NCBI GenBank assembly: GCA_036023115.1
Contig: JAYKKT010000037.1
Coordinates: forward strand, 3,409,501 to 3,473,500
Length of the DNA: 64,000 nucleotides
Reading direction: 5' to 3'
Source of the DNA: Brasenia schreberi
Taxonomy: Eukaryota > Streptophyta > Magnoliopsida > Nymphaeales > Cabombaceae
Shown one piece after another: positions 21,014-33,468 of this stretch. Every line of letters starts with the position of its first letter. The stretch's first letter is position 1. The translations under genes were made by a program, and so were the position numbers. The notes beneath the pieces are model-generated. The model made no database searches and was not told where the DNA came from. It worked only from the letters and a program-made list of their open reading frames with translations.

Positions 21014-21628
21014 CTGTATCGTGGCTCCTCCCCTACCATGTTGTGTATGTTGCGCCTTGAGAACCTAAAATACCCCCAAACACCGGCATTAACAAATCCA
21101 TGGCTCACACACATCTCTAACATAAATCTCAAATCTCATCAAATGACCATTAGAAAAAAAGAGAAACCGTACCTGAAAAATTCTCCCTTTATCGATTCGA
21201 AGACATTCATGATACCAAATTGAAAACAATCAGTAAAATCACTGAACAATCGGTTCTCCTAGCTAAGCTGTCATGTAAGAACCACTAAACCGAGACACGC
21301 ACCTTTCCTTTGTATAATGCTCCCTAGCCTCACCTACAAAATTGGTTTCAACCAACAACAAGAATCAGCCCAGGAAGCACATGTACTCACAGAGAGAGAG
21401 AGAGAAGGTTACATCTGAACCCAAAACTTTTGCTCCTCTGAATTGAATGGCTGCGAAGGGGAGAGAAAAAGCAGCGGAAAGGGTGGAAGAGTATTGTGGG
21501 GGTCCCCTTGGCGTTGTGGCTGCGTAACGAAGGCCTCTTCGCACCCAATCAAGATGGTATTGACAAGGAGAAGAATGGAAGCAACAAGAACGTCGCAAGA
21601 CGCCAAACAATCGGACAACACCGCGCAT
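21014..21628 (-). pseudogene. Elongation factor P-like gene, 5' exons only (mitochondrial type)
   Basis: EF-P helps organellar and bacterial ribosomes pass proline stretches. Exon 1 (21413-21628) starts ATG at 21628 and encodes a 72-residue N-terminus rich in Arg, Ser and Ala that looks like a mitochondrial presequence and ends FRGAKVLGSD at a GTAACC donor. Exon 3 (21014-21064) sits between TTTTAG and GT and encodes VLKAQHTQHGRGGATIQ, a hallmark of EF-P. Between them, an exon ending KGRIFQ at 21173 before a GTACGG donor is visible, but its upstream frame (to about 21215) does not resolve cleanly and lacks an obvious AG acceptor, suggesting a frameshift. Later exons (oligosaccharide-binding domains) are not found. 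Identity is secure from exon 3; integrity is doubtful. Confidence 0.72.
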
Positions 21629-21737
21629 CGCTTTGACTCGCAAAGGAAGAAGAAGAAACGGAACACGCAGCTCCTCCCTTCCACCATTCACAGTGGAGTC
21701 GTGGCACTCAAATTGGGTACAGTTCCACAACGACCCG

Positions 21738-21743
21738 GCCCAT
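21738..21743. promoter_or_regulatory. Site II-type motif upstream of the EF-P-like gene
   Basis: GGCCCA (TGGGCC on the minus strand), about 110 bp upstream of the ATG at 21628. Site II elements (TGGGCY) are a known feature of plant promoters for mitochondrial and ribosomal proteins. Single occurrence, so suggestive only. Confidence 0.45.
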
Positions 21744-21839
21744 TAGCCACGAACTATCCAAATGTCAAGGACTCAAGTGGGTGTGACGATGCGGATCTAC
21801 GGTTTCGGATTCGGGAAGTAGGTCGACCGTGACATGATC

Positions 21840-21905
21840 CATTTATTCATGCAGTTTTTCTACGACCTGGTTCGGACTTCATCTGGTTGATACCATCACA
21901 CACAC

Positions 21906-21940
<35 letters not shown>

Positions 21941-22234
21941 AAGAGGTAGTGAAAAATGTATAATGTTTTTCAGTACATAATACATAATGTAACATCTCTA
22001 AATGTTAGATTGATATGGTAATGAAGAAAATTTAAGTTTATATATATAGAGAGAGACAAATAAGTAGGGTTAAATGCATAATACCTTTTCATGTATAATT
22101 TTGCACAAATATCTTTAATTGTTTCATGATCAACGGTGAAAATATGAGTTAAAAGTATTATTATACTTTTACTTAAATTTAATATGGATTGAATGCTTTT
22201 TATTTTATCACCTCAACATTTAACTCAAAGGTCG

Positions 22235-22315
<81 letters not shown>

Positions 22316-23550
22316 AACAAGGGCATGGGAAAAGTACCGACATGGCAAAGGTCATCATGAAACAATTGTAAAATTGAATACCCCGAACACCAGCATGCGT
22401 ACTTGTGATATCTTTAACAAAATATGTTTGTAAAAACTACATGATCACGCTTATTGTAAACAAACTATAAGTTTAATTCTATATCAAAAATTGAGTAGAA
22501 ATATTGTCATCGAACAAACTCTATCAATTATCAGATTGATTATTGAATATGTGTTGAATGTCTTAGAATAAATAAAAGTGTTAAATTAGTTAAAGAATTT
22601 GTTTATTAATTTCAGTTAGTTACTTAATAAATATAAATTGATTTACTGTAGTTAAGAACACTAAAAAAACTATTTAACTCTACCATTTAGTCAACATATA
22701 TAATTGTTTAATTAGAAACATGTCAAGACAAAATTACAATGTTTAATTGAGTGATTAGAATAGACTGATTTTATTTAATGTTTGTAAATTAAACTAATTA
22801 ATTAATGTATTCTATTAATTAATTGTTAGATACAAAAATACCATATTTCAATTAATACTATTGAATAGAGTACTAAATTAGATAGTTTAATCGGTGTACA
22901 TTAATATTTAACCTTAATTTACACAAACTATAATTGTAACTTAACTTTTATATTATTAATTAATCATTAATTTACATGGATTATATTTTTAACTTGGTAT
23001 TATGTTCAATAATATTCACAGAAAACCAAATCTTAATATAATAGTAATTAAACTCATTTACGATCCATTCACATGAATTACTCGTTGTGTTAGCTTACCC
23101 AGACTATTTATGCCACATTAGAGCCACATCATGCTCCTATTTTACTAAAGCAGGTTCCATTAGTCACGTCAAAAAACTAGTTAACATTCTCAAGTACTAA
23201 ACTAATAACTACACCAATCACATGATTCGGTTAGTGGATTTTGGTTCCTCCTTTACTAACATTGCATATCATAGGGCAGGAGATCAAAGTGTCTGCCTCC
23301 ATTCCTATTTCAAACCTTATCCCGCGAAAACTTCGCCATCTCCTTCCTCATGTCCCTACGGGTCCTGCAGAGACCCGCTAGAGAAAAGACAGACACTCAA
23401 ACACAGGTTGGATCTCATTTTTATATGTGACACATAATTTATTTAAAATGAATCTAAATTAGAACATATTATTAGAGATGAAATGAGGAGAATAGCGATA
23501 AGTCCTTGAATTCAAAAAAGAGGTAATATTTTCTTTTATTTCTTTTCTCT
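21840..23550. other. AT-rich intergenic DNA with microsatellites
   Basis: No coding sequence recognised. Contains (AC/AT)n-(AG)n at about 21897-21945 and a long (TA)n-(TG)n at 22239-22315. 22560-23050 is strongly AT-rich with TTAATTAA-type words. Confidence 0.6.
22239..22315. repeat. (TA)n-(TG)n microsatellite
   Basis: Uninterrupted TA dinucleotides to about 22302 followed by GT dinucleotides to 22315. Confidence 0.95.
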
Positions 23551-23559
23551 TATAGTCTA

Positions 23560-23950
23560 AAATCGGAAGGGTCGGAGCTCGGTTCCTAGAACGGGACCTG
23601 CTATCCCATCCCCACTCTGATCCCCATCAAGGATTTCAGTCCTCGTTTCTACTCCCCATGAAGAGCGGGGGATCTCCTCCTATAAACATTCCTAATTGCA
23701 TGAGTGCTCCAACATCGCAGTTGTTAGGGAGTTTGACTCCCAAAAGGCACTTGTATTTTAAAAAAAAAGAATTTTTGAAACTGGTGCCAGCGGTTCTGAA
23801 ACCAGAACCACCCCGATAATGGAGGTTTCGAGATCGGTTTGAGTCCGGTTCCAGTTTCTGGTAAATTGAAACTGATGGGTTAGGTTCGCATAAACTGGAA
23901 CTGGATATGTCTAGGCTGAAATGTTTTGAGCTCATTGAAGGTGACCATGC
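23560..23950. repeat. GGTTC/GAACC-rich repeat segment
   Basis: Dense GGTTC, GAACC, GGTTTCG and CCGGTTCC words in both orientations (e.g. 23790-23905). Similar composition recurs at 43840-45170, 59570-59780 and 62640-62860. Probably the end-repeat region of a non-autonomous DNA transposon; termini were not defined. A related region with CGGGT words follows at 24090-24260. Confidence 0.45.
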
Positions 23951-24322
23951 TCAAAAGGAACCTCCTACCCCTCTTCTTTGTGTTTTTTCTGATAATTTTA
24001 TTTATCAAGTAATTAATGCTTCTTTTCCTTGTTGAAAATATTACAGGGTGATCCGGTCAGTTCCTACAATGTGTGTAATATAGTTGTTGAGTGGTTGGAC
24101 TTCGCTCAGCTCGGGTTGCGAAGCTATATCGGGATGGAAATTTTGGCCGGACTTATCGACCCCTTACCCAACCTAACCCTAAGTTAAGATCAGGTTTGGT
24201 TGGCTTCGGGATCAGGTATGGAAATTACCTGAGTTGGTTTGATCGGGTATTGGGCGAATGTAGGATGATTGATACTCATATCTTTTACCTGACCTGCTGT
24301 ACAAACATATGCGCGTGCACAG

Positions 24323-24357
<35 letters not shown>

Positions 24358-24539
24358 CATATACAAATCCATTCAAACAATTCTTGACCATTGAATTGGA
24401 AGAGTTGAACAATTTGAATTCAAGACATAAGCAACTTTTTACTTTTTCGATCTATATTATTCATATCTTTTTCATATATATATATATAATTCATATTTAT
24501 CACTAGCTTTCACTATTACTGTAGTACCTCATTAATTAA

Positions 24540-24638
24540 CAGAAATTGTCCATTTTCATTAACCCAAACCTTGTTACTATGCAAAACCTTTAACTGGCCT
24601 TTCTCAATAAGCAAGTTTGGAGGATTACGCAAAACCCA
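24540..24638 (+). pseudogene. L1-type LINE fragment, left of copia-3
   Basis: Short remnant of an L1-type LINE RT C-terminal region; the reading NKQVWRITQNP resembles the NQALLAKQ-W-RILQNP stretch of plant L1 elements. It ends at the 5-bp target duplication ACCCA (24634-24638) of copia-3 and continues at 31059 with NPDLLVSKVLKAKYF, so copia-3 inserted in this LINE. Confidence 0.65.
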
Positions 24639-25130
24639 TGTAAGTAGTGGATGGCTACTCTCGGCCCCATCACTAACAACGATCATGAACTATAGGAAGA
24701 AGAGCCTTCTTTCCGAATTTCATGAGATCATATGTTTTCGAAAATTAAACGTTCTTAAAACTAATTTTTTGTTTTTGAAAAGTACACACGCATCTCTCGG
24801 ATAAAAGCAAATATGACTGTTAAAAAGGAAAGCCCAAAGCGGTAAACTCGGAAGACGAAAAGCCATGTATAAATACACAAAACTGTATAGAAAAAATATA
24901 CAAAACATATACAAAACACGAAAAGTGATTCTTACTCACAGTCTTCTAAGAAAACCCATTGCGGGTAACCTAGAAATCATACACACTCTTGTTTTCCTAT
25001 TCTATTACAAACAGGAAATACACGAAAGCAACAAAAACCAGTAAAAGAAGAAACCGAAGGGAACAGATGGCTTTCGCTGCATAAACAACCAAACACCAAA
25101 TGACTTCAGTAACCTTTGTCTGCCTCTTCA
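24639..25130 (+). repeat. Copia-3 5' LTR
   Basis: Starts TGTAAGTAGTGG, ends near CTCTTCA. Matches 30607-31058 throughout, with TATA box TATAAATA at 24868-24875. No recognisable primer-binding site follows, a sign of decay. Confidence 0.85.
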
Positions 25131-27199
25131 ATGTCGACGGCTACGTCCCACCTCAAGACCCTCCCCTCTGTCCATCGCAAGGCCGTCAACGACACCTTCC
25201 ACCTCTAACAAGCTCCTTGACATTTTGCTAATGTTATAATTTTATTCTCTTGTAAATGTTGGTATTAAATGTTACTTCTCATCCTATGGAAACCCCAGGA
25301 CATCCCCTCTGACATTTTCTAACATGTAAATGCAAATAGTATAAACCATTGTAAATATTTTCAACCATTGCACAAATCAATGGTTTGGGTTCCACAAAGC
25401 CTTTACTATACCCAAACTCGACATAATACCGTAACCCATCTTTATTACAAGCTCGGTACACAAAGGTTAGAACTATTGTCTAAACACGTGAGCTCATCAA
25501 GCACCGCTGAGCGCTCAACATAGCACTAAGTTGTACCCAATTGGTATCTACATTTCAGCTGGAAATGTTGTGCGTGCCCAAGGGGATGACTGGGACGATA
25601 CTATTGTATTTTGCTTGCATGGTCGCAAGAACTTTGCAATGGTATGAAAGGCTTTAAGTTAGGTGTGGGTGGATATGTTATAAATGCGTGGGCGAATTTT
25701 ATACTCTTAGAATTCCAAGAAAAATTGGTGTTGATACAGAACCCTAACTCCTCTATCGAAAAATGTGTTGTTTGGTTGAAGGCTTCAACACATAACTTGC
25801 TTAGTATTAGCCAATTACAGACAGAAGATGGGCATAAAGGTAATATTTCAGTAATTTCAAATAAAATTAACATAATTCGAAGATATCATGACCATCCGTA
25901 TATTAGCATATTAACATTCATCTGGTCATATCTGTAAACAATTCATCTATATGATTAGTATTGATGATATATCTTCTACAATCTGATGCGAAATAGCCTT
26001 TAAGAAGATATGATGACAATACATACTATGGCTCTTTAGAGAAGTGCACACATTCATCACGGATCACTTATATAGATATTATATGAAAAATCTACACCCA
26101 ACATAGTAAAATCCTGTGGACTACCTGGGCCTTAATTTTTGTAAATTTCTTATAAATTATCTTGATGCACGCTGTAATGAACAAAACAATTTATTTCTTT
26201 ATATCCAGTATATTTATTCTATTAATTCAACTCACTAGACATATTTATAACTTTATGCACATTTATCTATTATTCTTTTTTTTTAATAGACACATATGAG
26301 TCACTAACGTGGACACTTATTATGTTTGAAAAGGATAAATCCATGAGGAGTGCAATAGGAACACAAATTGGAAAAGTAAACTTAATTTTGCAAAATATAA
26401 AATGATGCATCAGTCTAGCTTTTAAGACAGATCTTGCCAAAAAAAAGGTCAAAATGAAAAAGGTTCTTCCAAATACTATCTGATCTATAAGAAGTGATCA
26501 TGGTGGCTAATCAAAATGTATAAGACAATGTTTTTGAAAATTATCAGATGAACATAAAAGTTAATCATAATTTCTGAAACCCTAGAACTCCACAGCCATC
26601 TAAAAAATGGAGACTAACGACCGCAAACGGTAGACGTGTATCATTCATTAAGCATGTTGAAAACTACGCATAATAATAGAGGTTCAATTTTAATCTATCC
26701 ATTCGTAAGTGACTATAGTTCTGATCCGATTTGGAGTACAACTATGCTTATTGAGTATGGACAGGCACCTTAGTCATGGGGCCTATTTTCCAGGTGCCAA
26801 CGTCATCATCAAGGTATAATAATATGGCGTCTGTATCTATCAGTGTAAGAAAGCTTAGAATGTCTCACATTAGTTCATGCTTTTGGACCATGCACATACT
26901 ACAGTTTTAAATCCAATGAAATGGGATTTGCCAGCTCAGGCATTTATGCCATGCTAAGTCCGATGAAGGTACTATTCAACTGTGATTCAAATCATAGTAG
27001 ATCGCTTTGTCGTATATATACAAAGTATTAGATGATATATATGTAATTCCATACGTTGATGATGAACTGACTGACAGGAATGTAGAAAGGATCTTGTCTA
27101 TCAAATGATGTTGCTAAAAAGCCACTACCTGGCATCACATATTATTGGATTAGCAAATTACATGAAGAAAGAAATCATATGGAGCAATATAGGATATTT
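25131..27199. other. Copia-3 leader/gag zone, unrecognised
   Basis: Expected place of the copia-3 leader and gag. I could not find a zinc knuckle or gag motifs. Sequence may be decayed gag plus later insertions. Confidence 0.4.
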
Positions 27200-27545
27200 T
27201 CATCAAGACTGGTTCAAGACTAGTAAGCTCAGGATATCAACTCCAAAGAATACCTTTCTCAAAATATCATCTCTTTGATTGGGACATGTGCGATGTATCT
27301 AAGAGTGTAAGTACTCGTAATTCTCTTTAGATATACTTGTAATCACTTAGCTTTGTTTCTCAAATTGAACCCGAGAATTTAATTGAAGCTTTTGATGATG
27401 AACATTGGATCTTAGCTATGCATAAGAAATTAAATCAGTTTCGAAAGAAATCAAGTTTGGAAATTAGTCGCTGTGATCTAATGATCACCCTATAATCGCA
27501 CTAAATGGAGCACTACAAAAGAAACTGTCGTAACAAAAAAATAAT
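27200..27545 (+). pseudogene. Foreign copia RT N-terminal remnant inside copia-3
   Basis: Reads ...FVSQIEPENLIEAFDDEHWI, LAMHKKLNQF, then VWKLV and RTKW in shifted frames, matching the start of copia reverse transcriptase (SQIEPK, EALxDExW, AMQEELNQF, VWxLV, GTKW). It lies upstream of copia-3 protease, the wrong order for one element, so it is a remnant of a second copia. Heavily mutated. Confidence 0.65.
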
Positions 27546-27639
27546 GGTGGTAACAACCAACGACGCGACGTAACGGAGAAGCATGATATAATCTGCGTGA
27601 TTTCTCAGTGCCTTTACATGAACCGCTCAGTGACTGATT

Positions 27640-30414
27640 GGTAGATTGATTCTAGAGATACCCAACATATATCGAAGAGCAAAGAGGGAGTGATGGACCT
27701 AAAGGAGTACTATCCTGGTAAACATTAAGTATATGTGAGGAACAACACTTTTCTGATGTTTTTGGGGTTGGGTCTTTTAAGATTTTTGTACAAGACATAC
27801 TAATTTTACTCACTAATGTATCAATTATACCCTCTATTATGCGCAATCTTATATCGGTCCCTGCCTTAGTAAAGAAAGGGTTTGAGGTCATGTTTGTCTC
27901 TAGAAAAATCATTGTGAGAAAGCATGAAACGATATCATTTTTTGGTCTATTTGATGTTGAGCATGGGTTGTTCAAACTCAACATTAATGAAAATGAAAAC
28001 TCTTCTTCTATTTATATTGAGAGTGCTTATGTGATTGATGTAAATGTGTGGCATAAAAGATTGGGACATATAAGTCTAAAGAAGTTGAGAAAATTAACCA
28101 ACTTTGACTTATTGCTCAATTTTCATGATAACACTTTTAATAAGTATGAAACCTGTATAAAATAGAGAATCAACTCGGGCATATAATCAAAGTATTGAGA
28201 TCAGATAGATGTAAAGAATATATCTCTAAAGAACTTTTAGAATTCTGCAAAGACTTTGGTATTGCAAAACAAAATACAATGCCAGGACACCTCAACAGAA
28301 TGGTATAATAGAGAGATACAATAAGACTCTATTAAACATTACGAGATCTATGTGAATAGATACTTCTATGTCAAGGATATTTTGGGAAAAAACAATAAGT
28401 ACAACTATATATATACTCAATAGAGTACCATGTAAAGTTGTATTCTCTACACCATATGAGATATGATTTGGAAGAAAACCAAACCTAGGTCATCTCATGA
28501 GGTAGGAACTATTGCTCATGTAAAGATCTTTGACCAGTCTAGAGATAAGCTAGATAATAGGACCTTAAGATGCATATTTATCGGATATCCTAAAGGATCT
28601 AAAGGATATCGGTTTTATCATAAGGACCATGGACTGATAAAAAGTAGGAATACAAAATTCTTAGAAAGAACTAAGAATGACATCCTCAAGAATGATGATG
28701 AATATATTGATGATGTAGTAGGTTTAGATCAATAATCTTTTGAACCCATTGGTGAGCTTTCTAAACAAACTGAATCTTTAAGTGAATACAAAATACTTAG
28801 GATCACACAGTCCTAAACTTATCTTGTGAAGGAAGTATGTAATTCGATAGATTTAGATGAGCTAACTGATAGCTTGACTTATCATCAGACTATTGACTCA
28901 TCTAAATCATCAGATTGAGAAAAAGTCATGGATGAAGAAATTGAATCCATTGAGAAAAACTAAGTCCGGGAGTTGGTTGATTTACCAAGAGGAAGGAATG
29001 TTATAGGTTGCAAATGTGTTCTTAAAAAGAAGTATAAGGTTGATGGTTCAATCGATAAGTTTAAAGCGAGGTTGGTTGCAAAGGGTTTTTTTGCAAAAGA
29101 AGGGAATATATTATGTTGAGACATTCCACAATTGCGAAATTTGTATACATTAGAATAATCCTAGTGGTATCAACATATTATAATTTAGATTTACGTTAGT
29201 TAGATATAAATATTACTTTTCTAAACAGAGATTTAAATGAAATTATATATATGCAGCAACCCGAAGGATATATAGTTGAAGGGGAAGAAGATAAAGTATA
29301 TAGGTTGAGAAAATCCCTATATGGTATGAAACAGTCACCTCACCAATGGTATTTGACTTTTTAAAATGTTATAATTGAACTTTGGTTTGTGGCTAATGAA
29401 CTTGATCATTGTATATATGTATGGAACAGTGGGAGCCACTTTGTCATCTTATTTTTATATGTAGATGACATATTATTGACTGAGAATGACAATGAGATGA
29501 TTGTCAAAACCAAGTCATAGTTAAACTCAAGGTTCAAAATGAAGGATATGGGGAAACATCCTATATCTTGGGTATAAAGATTTCTCGAGATAGAGAATTA
29601 AAACTTCTATGCTTAAGTTAAGAGAGATATATTGATTATATCTTCAAAAAATTCAAAATGGGTGAATGCAAGTCTGCATCTATACTTGTTGCAAAAGGGG
29701 TTAAATTGAGCAAGGCTGATTGTATCGGAGAAGGATACAATAAGCCTAATATTCCTTATGTACAGGTTATGGGTTGCCTGATGTATGTTATGTTGTGCAT
29801 AAGACCTGATATCAACTTTGTTGATGGTCTTGTAAGTAGATATCAAAGTAATCATGGATGACAACATTGGATAGTTGTGAAAATGATTGTAAGATATCTT
29901 AAAGAAACAAAAGAATTGAAATTATGTTTTCAAGCAGATAAACTGAAAGTAATAGGATACTCAGATGCTGACTTTGTTGTGAGCAAAGATGACAACAAAT
30001 CAACCTTGGGACAAATATTTTTATTTGGAGGTGGTGAAGTTTCTTGAGCATGAAAGAACAGGTTTGTATAGCATTGCATACATAAGAGGCTGAGTATGTT
30101 GCAGTATGACTATTACTATTGTCGTTTGGATAAACCGGTTCATACGTGATTTGAAGCTAGATATAGCCAACAAGTTAGTTGTTATATATTATAACAACAA
30201 TGCAGCAATTACTCTTATTAAGATTGGAGCTGATAACTCAGGAAGTAAGCATATAATCGTTAAATATCATTATGTTCATGATATGAATAAAAGAAATGAA
30301 ATAACTATATGTTATATGCCAACTATTGATATGTTGGCTGACCCCTTAACAAAAGACATCTTAGAAGAATTGTTTACTAAACATGTAACTCATATGGGGT
30401 TGAGATATGCTTAG
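27640..30414 (+). pseudogene. Copia-3 pol polyprotein, broken
   Basis: Order visible: protease (WWIDSRDTQHISKSK, with the catalytic DSG changed to DSR), the RNLISVPALVKKGFEVMF stretch and GAG-pre-integrase (VWHKRLGHISLKKLRKL) to 28165. The integrase core remnant follows (VLRSDRCKEYISKE near 28195-28240) and post-core (KIFDQSRDKLDNRTLRCIFI, GYPKGSKGYRFY, 28463-28735). RT follows with KARLVAKGF, QPEGYIVEGEEDKVYRLRKS and LFLYVDDILLT (about 28930-29560), then RNase H (YNNNAAITLIK, KHIIVKYHYVHD, MLADPLTKDI; 30106-30414). Many frameshifts and stops. The stop at 30414 is followed by ~190 bp and the 3' LTR. Confidence 0.85.
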
Positions 30415-30606
30415 TTTATAAGTGTAGAAAATACACTTTGTTATGAGTTATGATGGAAAAATACATTACTTGTGGAAAAACCGCATGACGAATGTAAGTT
30501 ACAATTTAGTTGCGACAAGAAAATATGATACAACTTCGTAAACCCCAAATTAGTGGGAGGAAAACGAGTGTATCTAAAAGATTGACTCTAGTGGCTAAGT
30601 AGGAGA

Positions 30607-31058
30607 TGTAAGTAGTGGATGGTCACTCTCGGCCCCATTACTAACAACGACCGTGAAATGCTGGAAGAAAGACCCTCTTCTTGGATTTCATGAGATCATA
30701 TGTTTTCGAAAATTAAATGTTCTTAAAACTAATTTTCTGTTTTCGAAGAGGACACACGTATCTCCCAGATAAAATCAAATATAGCTATTAGAAAGAAAAG
30801 CTCAGCGACAAATTCGAAAGATAGAAACCCATGTATAAATACAGAGAAACTGTAGAGAAAAATATACTCAACAAACACGAAAAGTGATTCTTACTAACAG
30901 TTTCTCATAAAACCCTCTGCGGTTTTCCTTATTGTGTTATAAAGAGGAAATACACCAAAGCAACAGAAAACAGTGAAAGAAGAAACCAAAGGAGCAGACG
31001 GCTTTTGCTACAGAAAGAACCGAACACCCGGCTTCGCCAACCTTGGTCATCCCCAACA
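30607..31058 (+). repeat. Copia-3 3' LTR
   Basis: Starts TGTAAGTAGTGG after a short purine-rich stretch (AGGAGA), ends CCCCAACA; TATA box TATAAATA at 30834-30841. Pairs with 24639-25130 and is ~40 bp shorter. Confidence 0.88.
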
Positions 31059-32125
31059 ACCCAGACCTTCTGGTATCAAAAGTTTTAAAAGCTAAATACT
31101 TTGACAATGAACACTTCTTATGTGATGGGCAGTAACTTCACGGAGTAAGACCCAGAAATAACACTCAACACCCCACTCTCAGAAGCTTGCCAGGAGGATA
31201 ATGTGTTCCAGTACTATGGCAAGAGATGCGAATTCTCAGTCAAGAAGGCATATAAATTACTACAGAACAGGAAGCTGGAAGTCTTGTCTGCACAAGAGGT
31301 GCAGAGATATAGACAATTCAAGGAGTTTGACGAGAAGAATCGATGGTGGAAACGTATTTGGCAACTTCCAATCCCTCAGAGATTAAGATGCTTTCTTTGG
31401 AGGGTGAGCAGACAAGCTTTCCCAGCTCTAGAAAGGCTTTGATAGAAAGGTATGACAGTTGGTACAGGTTGTTACCTATCTAAGATCTTGGAGAAGAAAC
31501 GTTACAACACGTATTTCTCGATCTACAGTTCAGAACAGCGATATTGGATGGAATGTCAACTCTGCAGAAAGAGGGAACTGGATTTGTCAGATGGAGAAGG
31601 TGTGTCGCCCACTTACTGACGATCAAGTAACTTGGATTTTCTGTCGCCTTTGATTTGGAAAGAAAGGAATCTGGCTTTTGAAAGGATCTCAAAGTAGAGA
31701 GTCCTTGATTGTAAGTCTGTAAGTCTTGAAGCGAAGCTAATAAAGAAAGCGTATCTTGTCAGGAGTAGGAGTGGGGGACTCATTCAATGCCAAAACCTTT
31801 GAAGAAATGGGAGAAGCCGCCCTATGGTTTCCATAAAATCAACGTTGATGCCTCAGTTAAAGGAGTTCATAGACAGGCATTGGCATAATTACCAGAGACT
31901 GAATTTGGAAGATGGTTGCGTCGAAGGCTGTGCAAGTTAATATGCTTAGTGAGCCAATACTTGATCACATTGTGCTAGAAGAGAGATGCTACAGATGTCT
32001 TTGGAGCCATACTTGGGGAGGATGACATCTTTTACGACGGAACAATTCTTAAGAGATATCCACCTAACAGCAGCAAGGTTCACTTCCTTTGTTTCTCAGG
32101 CCGTTCCTAGATAACTAAATCGAGC
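31059..32125 (+). pseudogene. L1-type LINE 3' region (RT end, zf-RVT, RNase H)
   Basis: Continuation of the LINE split by copia-3. Visible: RT C-terminus (NPDLLVSKVLKAKYFDNEHF, 31059-31110), zf-RVT domain (FSVKKAYKLL, WWKRIWQLPIPQRLRCFLWR, 31228-31440) and an RNase H remnant (KWEKPPYGFHKINVDASVKG near 31805-31865; FTSFVSQAVPR...NRAADGSAKYG near 32085-32150). Stops at 31441 and elsewhere, plus frameshifts. This RNase H-bearing architecture is typical of plant L1 LINEs and differs from the RTE elements here. Confidence 0.75.
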
Positions 32126-32340
32126 GGCTGACGGTTCAGCAAAATATGGTATGAAAATCAATTCTGGTATCTGCTTCAATCAGCCATCTTATTTTGAAAC
32201 AATGCTCTCTGTACTGAAGCTGAAAATTAATACGTTTGTATGAGATGTTACAATTAAAAAAGCAGTTTCATCAAACGGTTTTTGGTAGGTTGGTGCTTTT
32301 CGAAATTTAGGCCGAGATTGTTCATGTTCGTGTGTATGCG

Positions 32341-32381
32341 TGTGTGAGAGAGAGAGGGAGAGATGTTTATAATATCAACCC

Positions 32382-32456
<75 letters not shown>
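32341..32456. repeat. (TG)n(AG)n-(AT)n-(AG)n microsatellite
   Basis: Composite simple repeat: GTGT/GAGA near 32341-32362, AT run 32385-32425, AG run 32426-32456. Confidence 0.93.
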
Positions 32457-32459
<3 letters not shown>

Positions 32460-32586
32460 GGAATCTTAACTGCATAACAGTATTTGGTGCATAATCTTGC
32501 ACAAACATCTTCATTGCGTGATCTTGATAGAGATTTGAATCAAATGGATTATTGTACTTATATACTTACATTTAATATACATGAGT

Positions 32587-32702
32587 ATACTAAACGTAAA
32601 GTTATTCCAATCTCTATCATCGGCCTCAAAGACCGGATAGTGAAAATGTTTCTACAAGTCTATGCACCAAATACCATTACGCAGCTCATACACCTTATAT
32701 AT

Positions 32703-32764
<62 letters not shown>

Positions 32765-32890
32765 GTGTATATACTAAATGTAAAGTTATTCCAATCTCTA
32801 TCATCGGCCTCAAAGACCGGATAGTGAAAATGTTTCTACAAGTCTATGCACCAAATACCATTACGCAGCTCATACACCTTATATATATAT
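32587..32890 (+). repeat. Two-copy tandem duplication, ~184-bp period
   Basis: The ~115-bp block beginning TACTAAACGTAAAG (32587) recurs almost identically from 32771, each followed by an AT/ATAC simple repeat. It contains GGCCTCAAAGACCGG and TTACGCAGCTC in both copies. Looks like slippage or unequal exchange through the AT tracts. Confidence 0.9.
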
Positions 32891-32925
32891 ACATACATAT
32901 ACATACACATATATATATACATACG

Positions 32926-33161
32926 CAGGGTGCTTTAGTGTCATTGTTTCTTATTGTAAGTTCTACTCCCAATGGGGGCATGTGTGGTGTGTTTTTGTCT
33001 TTGGCCTCCTCTTATAACCAATATATATATATATATATTGTAAGTTCTACTCCCAATGGGGGCATGTGTGGTACATACATATATATTGGTTATAAGAGGA
33101 GGCCAAAGACAAACACACACCACACATGCCCCCATTGGGAGTAGAAGTTACAAAAAAAAAG

Positions 33162-33255
<94 letters not shown>

Positions 33256-33318
33256 TTATAAGAGGAGGCCAAAGACAAACACACACCACACATGCTCCCA
33301 TTGGGAGTAGAACTTACA

Positions 33319-33362
<44 letters not shown>

Positions 33363-33422
33363 TTATAAGAGGAGGCCAAAGACAAACACACACCACACAT
33401 GCCCCCATTGGGAGTAAAACTT

Positions 33423-33468
<46 letters not shown>

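Larger units (their letters stand above)
24639..31058 (+). mobile_element. Copia-3 LTR retrotransposon, complete ends, decayed
   Basis: 6.4-kb Ty1/copia element with two LTRs (24639-25130, 30607-31058) and 5-bp target duplication ACCCA (24634-24638 and 31059-31063). The interior has protease to RNase H coding (27640-30414) with many stops. The 25131-27200 part is not recognised as coding and an extra copia RT remnant lies at 27200-27545. The LTRs differ by many substitutions and indels, so it is old. It is inserted in an L1 LINE. Confidence 0.88.

Noticed and set aside
25279..25461. 60-residue minus-strand frame (YRACNKDGLRYYVEFGYSKG)
   Set aside because: Protein-like in parts but isolated, unrecognised and within the copia-3 interior; not enough support for a gene.
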